A stretch of 22,352 nucleotides of DNA. It comes from a virus. The position numbers were made by a program, and so were the translations under genes. Positions 12,392 to 20,534 of this stretch are shown piece after piece; position 1 is the first letter of the stretch; each line of letters opens with the position of its first letter. The notes under the pieces were generated by a model. It did not search any database and was not told the origin of the DNA. It worked only from the letters and a program-made list of their open reading frames with translations. The DNA lies in IMG/VR virus record IMGVR_UViG_3300024062_000076, positions 1 to 22,352 of that record; one strand, written 5' to 3'.

Positions 12392-13872
12392 TGGGGATAC
12401 GAGACGATATTGTCAGAAACGCTACGAGGGGGCTACTGCCCCGCGTGACAGGCGCGCCTTCAGGATTGCCTCCTCTGCCCCCCGCTCCTCCCGGTATTAA
12501 TGCCACGGGTCGAGTTCCGGGTGCGGACCCCAACTTCGGGCCTACGGGGCGTATTTCGACACGCCAGCCGTCAGGACCAAACGCGGACGCTGACCCCCTT
12601 ACCGGGCGTCTTACTATTGGTCAGGCTGATATAGATCGCGGCGGTACTCTCCAGAAAAACATGGAGTTTATTGCTAACCAGCCGGGATATGAGTGGCTAC
12701 GAGACTTGCCTGCGGATGAGGCTGCCACGCTGTATAACGACTTCCAGCGTGAAAACATTAGCTTCGTGATGGACCGCCTGCCGTCTGAATTTCAAGATCG
12801 GGCGAAGCTGTGGTACACTGGGGCAAACAGGTTTTCTGACGAGGTAGCGCAGAGGTATGGATTACCTAGATCTTCGATGTCTGGCGTCATCGCTGCCCTG
12901 TCACCTCAGATGGATTGGTTCAAAAATGCTTCACTGGCAGAGCGTGTCGCGGACGCCGCGATAGCGAATAGAAACCACCCTTGGACTGCTGAGATGACGG
13001 CTGTGGCGGAGCGGTATCCGTCTTTCGTAAATGGCCGCAGGGGTCGTAACGCAGAGATATGGTCTCAGATCCAAGGAAAGTCATACGCCGATCTTGAGAC
13101 GATTGAGCAGAAGGCCATGTGGGTCCGAGCGTTTGATGAGGCTATGAACCCTAAGACGTACCGGTCCCTGACGCCTGAAGGCGACCTCGGTAATTTTGTC
13201 TTAAAGCAAGACGGTCAACCAGCAGCCATTTCGTGGGGCGGTTTCGGGGATATTGAAAAAGCGATTACGTCTTTGGAAAGCGGAGGCGACTTCGGTGTTA
13301 TATCTAACGCGATGGGTGGGCAGCATAAAGTCCGTAACTTCTTTAACAATATTGAAGTCCCCTTCAGTGACATGGGCGACATCACAGTAGATACGCACGC
13401 CATCGCGGTAGGAAACATGCGCCCTCTCGCGGGGAGCGATCCCCTGACCATACAAGGTCTGGGGGGTATGTTTAAAAGCACACCTACGGGTTCGATGGGT
13501 AATTACGGCCAGCAGGCGGATAATTATCGTGCTGTGGCTGCTGACCGAGGGCTTCTTCCGAGGGAGACGCAATCGATTACGTGGGAGGGCATACGCGGCC
13601 TGTTTACCAACAAATCCGCGCAGACAAAGCGCAATGTTGAAGGTATCTGGCAGGCGCACTCTAGGGGTGAACTGACACAGCAGCAGGCTCTGGATATGAT
13701 CGAAGAGCAGGCAGGCGGTTTCAGTATGCCAAACTGGCTTTCAGAGCCTGACCCCAGACGGAGCATCGCCACAGGAGGTCGAACGATGTTTGGCCTCGGC
13801 GTAGGCGGCGGTTTGTTGGCACCCCAAGAGCAAGAAAGATCCCCCAGAAGAGGTCTGTTAGATGGCTTCTGA
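12391..13872 (+). CDS. HhH-GPD/DUF7178-like protein with disordered ends
   Basis: A 493-aa protein. Residues 1-80 are Pro/Gly-rich and probably disordered. The core (about 95-410) carries LWYTGANRFSDEVAQRYG (140-157), GVIAALSPQMDWFKNAS (165-181), KVRNFFNNIEVP (313-324), ITVDTHAIAV (331-340) and QSITWEGIRGLF (394-405). This series resembles phage DUF7178-type proteins, which have a helix-hairpin-helix DNA glycosylase-like layout, with the Asp of VDTHA in the place of a catalytic Asp. The similarity is from memory of the pattern and needs a profile search. C-terminus: GGGLLAPQEQERSPRRGLLDGF region. It is encoded among virion genes, not with replication genes, so it may be packaged and ejected. 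It overlaps the following gene by 11 bases. Confidence 0.85.
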   Translation: MGIRDDIVRNATRGLLPRVTGAPSGLPPLPPAPPGINATGRVPGADPNFGPTGRISTRQPSGPNADADPLTGRLTIGQADIDRGGTLQKNMEFIANQPGYEWLRDLPADEAATLYNDFQRENISFVMDRLPSEFQDRAKLWYTGANRFSDEVAQRYGLPRSSMSGVIAALSPQMDWFKNASLAERVADAAIANRNHPWTAEMTAVAERYPSFVNGRRGRNAEIWSQIQGKSYADLETIEQKAMWVRAFDEAMNPKTYRSLTPEGDLGNFVLKQDGQPAAISWGGFGDIEKAITSLESGGDFGVISNAMGGQHKVRNFFNNIEVPFSDMGDITVDTHAIAVGNMRPLAGSDPLTIQGLGGMFKSTPTGSMGNYGQQADNYRAVAADRGLLPRETQSITWEGIRGLFTNKSAQTKRNVEGIWQAHSRGELTQQQALDMIEEQAGGFSMPNWLSEPDPRRSIATGGRTMFGLGVGGGLLAPQEQERSPRRGLLDGF

Positions 13873-15205
13873 CTTGCACCCTCGCATCCGAGCTAGGATG
13901 GAGGGCAGGTACAACGCCCTGCACCGCGCGTACACAGATACCGGCACTCTGTCTCCAGAAGCGTGGTCGGAGATGTCGTCTATCTACGAGCGGCTTTTGC
14001 CTACTATGGAGGCGGAGGCGGCGCAGTATGAGGCTGAGACCCAGCCTGCCATACGTGCGTACACTCCGACCACTCAGGAGGCGGTGGCGGGCTATATCGG
14101 GGACCGTCTGTCTGGCGTCCTGCCGAACTCGTCTTACCGCGTAGGTCACCGCGTCTCTAACTTACTGGATCTCCTCCCCGGCACGGGTACGCTCATGGCT
14201 GGAGATCAGGCACGGAGGGACTACAACGAAGGCAGCTACGGATCTGCCGCCCTGAACGCGGGTTTCGCGGCGCTAGACGCTCTGCCCTTTGTCGGGGCTG
14301 CTGCCAGAGCCATACCGTCTGATGCGATATATGCAGGACGATCACTGTTAGAGGGAGACCCTAGAGGGCTGCTTGAGGCAGTTTCGCCCACCCGTCCTCG
14401 TCAGAGCCTAAGCGCCATGAGGGCAGATAACCCCGGCGGTCGGCGGCTTGAGGGTAAAACCCCAGCCCAAGAGATTGCGCGTCTTCTGCGTGAGGGCCGC
14501 GCGTCAGAGGTGTCGGATGACCTGTACGCAGCCGCAGACCCGCAGGAACTGCACAGGCTCTATGAGACCGGAGCCACGGGCGCAGATATGCCTATGGATA
14601 CGACGAGCCGGATGGCAAGGGCGGAAGAAGCGGGTTTTGATGCGGATACGCCGCTTTATCACGGGGGCGACGGGTTCGGGCTTGATGTGAATTTTAAGTA
14701 TCCTGCACCCGTCTACGTAGCGGATGAGACTTTTGGAGCGAGCGAATATGCGTTAGACCGGGGCGGCGATGACGCACAAGTTGCCCCCTTGGTCGCGCGT
14801 ATGGGTAAAATCGCAGACGGCGACGAAGTTCTGCGCGTGTGGGAAGACGTATCAGGAAGGTCGCGCGATGGGCTGGATTATCAGTTTGGCTGGGTGCCGT
14901 TAAATGACACTTATTCGGACCACACTTCGCAAGTTCACCAAGGTTTATTAGATCGGGGTTATGACACCGCTTACTTCGATGACGATTTTACGCCAGACGG
15001 CGAGGTTATTGAAAGTTACGCGCTGTTAAACCCAGTATCCAACATCCGCAGTCGCTTCGCCCGCTTTGACCCCCGCCTGTCCCACCTTCGCAACCTGTCC
15101 TCAGGCGTGGCGGGCGCTGGCGCGGTGGGCCTTGGTCTTCTATCCCAACAACCAAGCCAATCAGAAGTTGAGCAATATCTGGCCGAAAGGGGCCTGCTAC
15201 AATGA
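13862..15205 (+). CDS. ADP-ribosyltransferase-like putative ejected virion protein
   Basis: A 447-aa protein. Residues 1-70 are helical. An Ala/Gly-rich hydrophobic stretch at about 125-165 (AALNAGFAALDALPFVGAAA) could touch membrane. The C-terminal half has the arrangement of phage polyvalent-type ADP-ribosyltransferases: RMARAEEAGFDADTPLYHGG with H267, VYVADETFGASEYA with Y296, LLDRGYDTAYFDD, and YALLNPVSNIRSRFARFDP (386-404). The usual Glu directly before the Y-x-x-x-x-P strand is Ser here, with E384 one residue earlier, so activity is uncertain. A hydrophobic AGAGAVGLGLLSQQ lies near the end. ATG 13862 follows AGAGG. Late-operon context suggests it enters the host with DNA and modifies a target; the target is unknown. 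Confidence 0.85.
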   Translation: MASDLHPRIRARMEGRYNALHRAYTDTGTLSPEAWSEMSSIYERLLPTMEAEAAQYEAETQPAIRAYTPTTQEAVAGYIGDRLSGVLPNSSYRVGHRVSNLLDLLPGTGTLMAGDQARRDYNEGSYGSAALNAGFAALDALPFVGAAARAIPSDAIYAGRSLLEGDPRGLLEAVSPTRPRQSLSAMRADNPGGRRLEGKTPAQEIARLLREGRASEVSDDLYAAADPQELHRLYETGATGADMPMDTTSRMARAEEAGFDADTPLYHGGDGFGLDVNFKYPAPVYVADETFGASEYALDRGGDDAQVAPLVARMGKIADGDEVLRVWEDVSGRSRDGLDYQFGWVPLNDTYSDHTSQVHQGLLDRGYDTAYFDDDFTPDGEVIESYALLNPVSNIRSRFARFDPRLSHLRNLSSGVAGAGAVGLGLLSQQPSQSEVEQYLAERGLLQ

Positions 15206-15816
15206 GCCTGACGACGTACACTGAACTGAAAGCCGCCGTTGCCGACTGGCTCCTGCGGGACGATCTGACGTCGGTAATCCCGAGCTTCATATCGCTCGCG
15301 GAGGCGGACATGAACCGGACCTTGCGTCACTGGCGCATGGAGGCTTCTGTGTTTGCCTCCCTGTCCGACCAGTTCTCACCCCTTCCGGCTGACTTCATTG
15401 AAGTGGCGCGGGTCACGGGGCCGAACTCAGAGCGCATCGAATTAGCTAGCCGGGGAGACATGCAGGACATGCGGAGCCGTTCCAGTGACACTTCTGGAAC
15501 TCCGACCAGCTACGCCCTGACCAGCGGAAAGCTGGAGCTTTACCCCACGCCGTCTGCCAGTATGCAGATCACGTTGGAGTATGTAGCCCGGCCCCCGGCA
15601 CTGTCGGACAGCAACGCCACGAACTGGGTGATGACCTACCACCCAGACATCTACCTTTACGGCACCCTGATGCAGTCCGCTCCATACCTGAAGGACGACG
15701 AGCGCGTATCGATCTGGGGCGGAATGTACCAGAAGGCCCTGCAGGAAGCGAACACAGCGAGCCAGCAGGCGCGTTTTGCCGGGACTAACCCGCGCGTAAA
15801 AATTAGGAGCTACTGA
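15202..15816 (+). CDS. Head-tail adaptor, SU10-like
   Basis: A 204-aa protein matching the pattern of podophage SU10-type adaptor proteins: MSLTTYTELKAAVADWLLRD, PSFISLAEADMNRTLR (26-41), an LPADFIEVARV strand, ITLEYVARPPAL, and a C-terminal helical region with YHPDIYLYGTLMQSAPYL. Adaptors of this type bind below the portal and connect it to the tail. Its presence suggests a short-tailed (podovirus-like) particle. The ATG overlaps the previous stop as ATGA. In many phages it follows portal and capsid genes; here neither is seen upstream. Confidence 0.85.
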   Translation: MSLTTYTELKAAVADWLLRDDLTSVIPSFISLAEADMNRTLRHWRMEASVFASLSDQFSPLPADFIEVARVTGPNSERIELASRGDMQDMRSRSSDTSGTPTSYALTSGKLELYPTPSASMQITLEYVARPPALSDSNATNWVMTYHPDIYLYGTLMQSAPYLKDDERVSIWGGMYQKALQEANTASQQARFAGTNPRVKIRSY

Positions 15817-16430
15817 TGGCTGTATTTTCTTATTCTCTGCCCACAATCGGTGGATCTGAGGACACGTGGGGAACGGCCCTGAACGGGAACTGGACTGCTC
15901 TAGGGACATTCCTTGGCAGTCTGGACAGCACCGAACTGGCCGTTCTGGACGGCATTACGGCGTCCACGGCAGAACTCAACACACTGACGGGCATCACCGC
16001 CACCGTGACGGAGTTGAATTACACAGCCGGTGTCACCAGTGCGATCCAGACACAGCTCGACGCGAAAGAGGCTGCAGACGCTGAGATCCTCAAGGCGGAC
16101 ACCGACGACAACCTGACTGCCGGATACACCGCGACCGCAGCCGACGACGGCACGAAGTCCAGCGGCACATACACCCCGGCCCCTGCGGCCGGGAACCTGA
16201 AGCGGATCGTGAACGGCGGGGCGTTTACGCTCGCCGCGCCGACCGCGTCAGGCGACTACACCATCATCGTCCAAGTGACCAACAATGCCTCTGCGGGGGC
16301 GATCTCTACCTCTGGCTTCTCCAAGACGACGGGGACAGGGAACCTGACCACTACAGACGGCGACGATTTCTTCGCCTACATCACCAAGATCAACGGCTTC
16401 ACGTCTCTGCTGATTGAGGCGCTTCAGTGA
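15816..16430 (+). CDS. Fibre-like protein with ELN-type repeats
   Basis: A 204-aa protein starting MAVFSYSLPTIGGSEDTWGT. Residues 44-84 show tandem repeats typical of phage tail fibres: LDGITASTAELNTLTG, ITATVTELNYTAGV and TSAIQTQLDAKEA, a trimeric fibre signature. The remainder is Thr/Ser/Gly/Asp-rich beta structure (SSGTYTPAPAAGN, GDYTIIVQVTN), ending with FFAYITKINGFTSLLIEALQ. It could be a short fibre or tail appendage that contacts the host. The TGA overlaps the next gene's GTG. Confidence 0.83.
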   Translation: MAVFSYSLPTIGGSEDTWGTALNGNWTALGTFLGSLDSTELAVLDGITASTAELNTLTGITATVTELNYTAGVTSAIQTQLDAKEAADAEILKADTDDNLTAGYTATAADDGTKSSGTYTPAPAAGNLKRIVNGGAFTLAAPTASGDYTIIVQVTNNASAGAISTSGFSKTTGTGNLTTTDGDDFFAYITKINGFTSLLIEALQ

Positions 16431-17254
16431 CCTTTCCCTTTCCGATCTTCTCGGCGGCGTCACGCGTATCTGCCGCCGACATCTTCACCGCGATGGCGGC
16501 GAATGCGGGGTCGTATGCGTCGTCGCACCCCAGCAACTATTCCGGCGGCATGTACACCTTTAGTGACACGCAGACCTTTGATAATTCGCCGGAACAACCC
16601 ACCGGCACCGACGTGTTCCGAAACGGGGATACGAGCGACAGTACATTCACTGCGGGCGCGCAAGCGGAGAGCCTTGGCCTGCCCGTCACCTCGGCTCTCG
16701 CGTGGCAGTCATCAAACACCGACGATGCTGCGCAAGACCCTAAGATCAACGGTGCCGCCGCCACAGCGGTCAACGCCTTCATGTATCAAACGTCGTCCAC
16801 GTCGGATAACGGAAAGACCTACCGATCCTCATACCGGGTGTTTAAGGCTACGACACCACTGACGGCAAGCACGACGACTGCGAGCGTGGACTTTCAGGGC
16901 GGAAGCTCCGCCACACAACTCAACAACAAAGGCGGAATAATTCTCTTGCCGGGGAGTTGGGAGGCCGACTCGAGAAGCTCCGTGTTCGGCGCGACGGGAA
17001 CCCTAACTATCCCCGGAGGAATGTTGGCGTTGGTCCTTATACAAGGCAACCCAAACACCTACGCAGACCTGCTCAATTTTGGAACGAACGCCAGCCTTAC
17101 CTTTCTTCTGCACTACAACACTTGGTGGTATGATAATGTCCAAGTAGCGGTCATTGGGAACCTAACGGGGACCGACCAAGACATAACGTACTCTCTGGGC
17201 GCGGACAGGATTATCCTACCAAAAGCAGCATTCTTTAAGCTCGCGGGAGACTGA
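16427..17254 (+). CDS. Putative virion structural protein, beta-rich
   Basis: A 275-aa protein read from GTG 16427 (overlapping the previous stop as GTGA), with GAGG seven bases ahead. The first in-frame ATG would give a protein shorter by 22 residues. Composition is Ser/Thr/Ala/Asn-rich with beta segments: SYRVFKATTPLTASTTTASV, GGIILLPGSWEADSRS, MLALVLIQGNP and SLGADRIILPKAAFFKLAGD. No family is recognised. It lies between a fibre-like protein and the tail-hub candidate, so a tail or decoration role is likely by context only. Confidence 0.78.
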   Translation: MTFPFPIFSAASRVSAADIFTAMAANAGSYASSHPSNYSGGMYTFSDTQTFDNSPEQPTGTDVFRNGDTSDSTFTAGAQAESLGLPVTSALAWQSSNTDDAAQDPKINGAAATAVNAFMYQTSSTSDNGKTYRSSYRVFKATTPLTASTTTASVDFQGGSSATQLNNKGGIILLPGSWEADSRSSVFGATGTLTIPGGMLALVLIQGNPNTYADLLNFGTNASLTFLLHYNTWWYDNVQVAVIGNLTGTDQDITYSLGADRIILPKAAFFKLAGD

Positions 17255-17255
17255 C

Positions 17256-18734
17256 ATGCTTGTCGAACTAAAACCGCCCCCCGGAGTGTTCTCTACCGGC
17301 ACAGACCTAGAGAGCGAGGGACGGTGGCACGACGCGAGCCTCGTGCGCTGGAGAGACGGCAGCCTGCGCCCGGTCGGCGGGTGGGTCAGCCGGTTTGGGT
17401 CTGCGTCTTACGCCGCGCCCCCCAGAGGCATGCTTGCGTGGGAGGCTCTGGACGGAACCCGGTGGCTGGTGGCAGGTACGTACAACAAGCTGTACGCCAC
17501 GACAGCCTCTGGGACGACGTCTGATATAACGCCCTCCGGCTTTTCTTCTGGAACGGAAGACGCGACTGTCAACACCGGCTACGGCGGCGGCCTTTACGGA
17601 ACTGGCTTCTACGGACAGGCCCGGCAAGACGTCGGGAACTACGGAGAGGCCGCTACGTGGTCGCTCGACACGTGGGGCCAGTATCTTGTCGCCTGCTCGC
17701 AGTCGGACGGGAAGATCTACGAGTGGCAACTGAATGCGTCTACTGCCGCGCAGCAGATCGCAAACTCCCCCTCTAACTGCCTCGGCCTCGTCGTTACAGA
17801 AGACCGGTTCATCTTTGCGCTAGGCGCGAACGGAGACCCTCGAAAGATCGCGTGGTGCGACTTTGAGGACAACACCCTGTGGGCTGCCGCTTCCACTAAT
17901 CAGGCGGGAGACACTACGCTCCAGACCAGCGGCCAGATCATGACGGGCATCCGCACGCAGGGCCAGACGCTTATCTTGACAGACCAAGACGCTCACCGGT
18001 CTACGTATATCGGCGCTCCCTTCATTCATCAGTTCGAGCGCGTCGGCTCCGCATGCGGGACTGTATCCAGAAAGGCCGTAGCAGATACCCCTGCCGGAGT
18101 ATTCTGGATGGGCCAGAGAGGGTTCTTCAATTACGCGGGTGCGACTGTTCAAGAGGTTCCGTGTGCAGTCAGCGACCGCGTCTTTGAAGACGTAAACACG
18201 GCCCAGATCAGTAAGTCGTGGGCCGTGTCAAACGGCCAGTTCGGGGAGGTGTGGTTCTTCTACCCAAGCTCCTCCAGCACAGAGATCGACCGGTACGTCG
18301 TCTACGACTACAAGGAAAACCACTGGACCATAGGTTCACTAGACCGCACTTCCGGCGTAGACCGGGGCGTGTTCTCCAAGCCCCTGTGGGCGTCTTCCGC
18401 CGGAGAGGTCTACGATCATGAGACGGGCTACAACCACGGGTCTCAAGAAGTGTTTGCAGAGAGTGGACCCTTCAAGATAGGGGCCGGTGACAAGCTCGCT
18501 GTCGTCACAGATCTAATTCCAGACGAGCTGAACCTCGGCGACGTGACAACGTCTTTTAAGACCCGTCTGTACCCTAACTCCACGGAGACGACGCACGGCC
18601 CCTACAGTCACACGGAGCCTACCAGTGTACGCTTTCAAGGCAGGCAGATACGAATGCGCGTCTCGGGTGCTGTAAACGCGGCGTGGCGGGTGGGTAAGTA
18701 CCGCTTTGAAGTCAAGCCCGGTAGCCGTCGATGA
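17256..18734 (+). CDS. Tail hub / packaged-DNA stabilisation-like protein
   Basis: A 492-aa protein with GGGAG seven bases before ATG 17256. It opens with KPPPGVFSTGTDLESEGRW and LVRWRDGSLRPVGGW, and then has repeated beta-blade-like segments ending in aromatic/Gly motifs (WLVAGTYNKLYATT, TWGQYLVACSQSDGKIYEW, VVTEDRFIFALG, DQDAHRSTYIG, GVFWMGQRGFFNY, VVYDYKENHWTIG). This looks like a beta-propeller and resembles podophage hub/stabilisation proteins (P22 gp10 type, similar in length) in layout. Identity is inferred from pattern and size. The product would close the tail channel and hold packaged DNA. Confidence 0.8.
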   Translation: MLVELKPPPGVFSTGTDLESEGRWHDASLVRWRDGSLRPVGGWVSRFGSASYAAPPRGMLAWEALDGTRWLVAGTYNKLYATTASGTTSDITPSGFSSGTEDATVNTGYGGGLYGTGFYGQARQDVGNYGEAATWSLDTWGQYLVACSQSDGKIYEWQLNASTAAQQIANSPSNCLGLVVTEDRFIFALGANGDPRKIAWCDFEDNTLWAAASTNQAGDTTLQTSGQIMTGIRTQGQTLILTDQDAHRSTYIGAPFIHQFERVGSACGTVSRKAVADTPAGVFWMGQRGFFNYAGATVQEVPCAVSDRVFEDVNTAQISKSWAVSNGQFGEVWFFYPSSSSTEIDRYVVYDYKENHWTIGSLDRTSGVDRGVFSKPLWASSAGEVYDHETGYNHGSQEVFAESGPFKIGAGDKLAVVTDLIPDELNLGDVTTSFKTRLYPNSTETTHGPYSHTEPTSVRFQGRQIRMRVSGAVNAAWRVGKYRFEVKPGSRR

Positions 18735-19384
18735 GCGTAGGTCTCCCGCCCCCATTTGGCCCGGACTGGAAAGTGTGGGCGCGGCAACTGTCCGCGTACT
18801 TGGCGCGCACGGCGTCAACGCTTCGTGGGTATACCGCAGACGCGTCTCCGTCCCAGAACGGCATCCTTCTCTGGGACGACGTCAACGGTTACCCGGTCGT
18901 GTCCAAGAACAACGAGTGGCGTCAAGTGGTTCTCGAAGGCGGGCATTACGCTGGTACGATCACGTCCGATGTCACCGCCGCGCTGGTCGATACCGCGTAC
19001 CCGCTGACATTTACAGCCTCTTTGTCAGACGGCATTACGAACGGCACCCCGGCGTCACGCATCGTCTTCGAAGAAGGCGGTCACTACATGGTGTCGTTTT
19101 CGGCGCAGATCAGTTCTACATCCGGGTCAACTGTGCTGTTCCGATTTTGGCCTCGTATCAACGGCGTTGATCAGACGGGCAGCACCATCGTCGCCAGTTT
19201 GCACCAAAACAACGCCACGACCGTCGTGTCGCGTGCCACGACTTTCACAGTGTCGGCTGGAGACTATCTTGAAGCGGCGTGGGCCGTCGATAGAACCAGC
19301 GGCTTTTTGGATGCCGTGGCGGCGACGGCATACGCCCCGGCAGCGCCCGCTGCCACTATTGGAATTACGAGGCTACACGGATGA
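18731..19384 (+). CDS. C1q/TNF-like jelly-roll virion protein
   Basis: A 217-aa protein, ATGA-coupled to the previous gene. The N-terminal 60 residues (GPDWKVWARQLSAYLARTAS) form a helix and linker likely to attach to the particle; SQNGILLWDDVNGYPVVS follows. The C-terminal domain (about 90-215) has GGHYMVSFSAQISS, FWPRINGVDQTGSTIV, TFTVSAGDYLEAAW and TIGITRLHG, the strand pattern of C1q/TNF-like trimeric jelly rolls common in phage fibres. It is likely a receptor-binding or capsid-decorating protein. The fold is inferred from pattern. Confidence 0.8.
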   Translation: MSVGLPPPFGPDWKVWARQLSAYLARTASTLRGYTADASPSQNGILLWDDVNGYPVVSKNNEWRQVVLEGGHYAGTITSDVTAALVDTAYPLTFTASLSDGITNGTPASRIVFEEGGHYMVSFSAQISSTSGSTVLFRFWPRINGVDQTGSTIVASLHQNNATTVVSRATTFTVSAGDYLEAAWAVDRTSGFLDAVAATAYAPAAPAATIGITRLHG

Positions 19385-19803
19385 CAGACGTAACTCTCGC
19401 ATATGTACCCCTTGACGTCATGGACCGTTACTGGCCTGTCGCGGAGCCTATGCTGAAGCTGGCCCAAGCCCGCTACGACCATGAGTACGGAATGGACGAC
19501 CTGAAGGATGCGGTCTACACGGGCAAGTGCCGCCTCTGGCTAATCCTTGTCGAAGGTAAACCGAGAGCAGCCATGACGACGTACGACGAGGTCCACCCGA
19601 GGCGCAAATCCCTTTTGATTGAACTGCTCGGGGGCGAGGGCCTCGCGGACTGGGCGGAGGCCGCTGTCGTAGAGCTTTCGAGGGTCGCAAAAGACGCCGG
19701 TTACGACGCCATCCGCACCAATGCACGATCTGGCTGGATAAAAATGGCAAAACAGTATAATTTCACGCCAAAGCACGTGGCGTACGAGATGGAGCTACAC
19801 TGA
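19381..19803 (+). CDS. GNAT-like protein in the virion operon
   Basis: A 140-aa protein, ATGA-coupled upstream and TGATG-coupled downstream. The layout matches GNAT N-acetyltransferase folds often found beside podophage internal proteins: LKDAVYTGKCRLWLILVEGK (strand pair), PRAAMTTYDE, LLIELLGGEGLADWAEAAV, a helix WAEAAVVELSRVAKDAG, then DAIRTNARSGWIKMAKQYNF. The classical acetyl-CoA loop Q/R-x-x-G-x-G/A is not evident; GGEGLADW occupies that place. It may be inactive or a structural use of the fold. Function unknown. Confidence 0.82.
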   Translation: MTDVTLAYVPLDVMDRYWPVAEPMLKLAQARYDHEYGMDDLKDAVYTGKCRLWLILVEGKPRAAMTTYDEVHPRRKSLLIELLGGEGLADWAEAAVVELSRVAKDAGYDAIRTNARSGWIKMAKQYNFTPKHVAYEMELH

Positions 19804-20534
19804 TGGGTTCAGGAAAAAGCACTGCGACGAAAGAGATGCCTGCCTTTCAGCAGGACTACCTTGAGAACACGGTCATACCATTTGCGACCGACGTCTCGCA
19901 GACGCCGTTCACCGCCTACACGGGCGACTTCGCCCCTAGCATGAGCGCGTACAACACACGCGCAGCGGACACGTACGGGCAGATGGCTCAGGCGGGTAGC
20001 ATGACCCCGGCGGAGTATCAGGCACTGACGGCCCAGAACCTTCAGGGCTTCCAAGGCAACGTGATCGACCCGACAATGGCCGCAATGGACAGGCGCTTCG
20101 CGCAGGAGCGCGTAGGAGACCAGTCAAACGTGATTGGGTCTGGCGCGTTCGACAGTAGCCGACGAAGCGTGTTCGAGGGTGAGCGGGAGGCAGCTCGCGA
20201 CATTGGGATGGCCCAGACGATAGCGAACCTAAATCGTCAGGGCTACGACGCAGCTAACGCTCAGACTATGGCGCAGCTTGGGATGCAGCAGCAGGCTCTA
20301 GGCGCTGGTGCCGCAGGACTATCTTCTGCGGGCAGCATGGAGACAGCCCTCGCGCAGCAAGCCCTTCAGGGGCAGCTCAATGAGTTCATGCGTGAGCAGC
20401 AAAACCCCTACCAGCAATTGGGCGCGCTCACTGGGGGGGCAACGGCAATCCCCGGAGGATATGGAGCGACGACCGAGACCCGGCAGCCGGGCCTCTTCGA
20501 TTACTTGACCGCTGGATTTGGGATGTTTTCCTAA
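19803..20534 (+). CDS. Ala/Gln-rich internal virion protein
   Basis: A 243-aa helical protein starting MGSGKSTATKEMPAFQQDYL. The opening GSGKST mimics a P-loop, but nothing else indicates an ATPase. Middle: MTPAEYQALTAQNLQGFQGN, RRFAQERVGDQSNVIGSGAF and DSSRRSVFEGEREAARD, then long Gln/Ala-rich helices (about 140-205). The pattern is familiar from podophage tail/ejection proteins. It ends PGLFDYLTAGFGMFS, which resembles the N-terminus MGLLDFFTGG of the 11052 product. Likely role is assembly of an internal core or ejection conduit; this rests on context. Confidence 0.82.
   Translation: MGSGKSTATKEMPAFQQDYLENTVIPFATDVSQTPFTAYTGDFAPSMSAYNTRAADTYGQMAQAGSMTPAEYQALTAQNLQGFQGNVIDPTMAAMDRRFAQERVGDQSNVIGSGAFDSSRRSVFEGEREAARDIGMAQTIANLNRQGYDAANAQTMAQLGMQQQALGAGAAGLSSAGSMETALAQQALQGQLNEFMREQQNPYQQLGALTGGATAIPGGYGATTETRQPGLFDYLTAGFGMFS

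Noticed and set aside
13201-13659. 152-codon antisense ORF under the DUF7178-like gene
   Set aside because: No family pattern and it opposes a gene with a conserved motif series and good start context.
15816-19384. Diversity-generating retroelement affecting the fibre genes
   Set aside because: No reverse transcriptase and no template/variable repeat pair was seen in the window.
19806-19823. P-loop-like GSGKST at the start of the 19803 product
   Set aside because: It lies at the extreme N-terminus with no preceding strand, no Walker B and an Ala/Gln-rich helical remainder, so it is a chance match.
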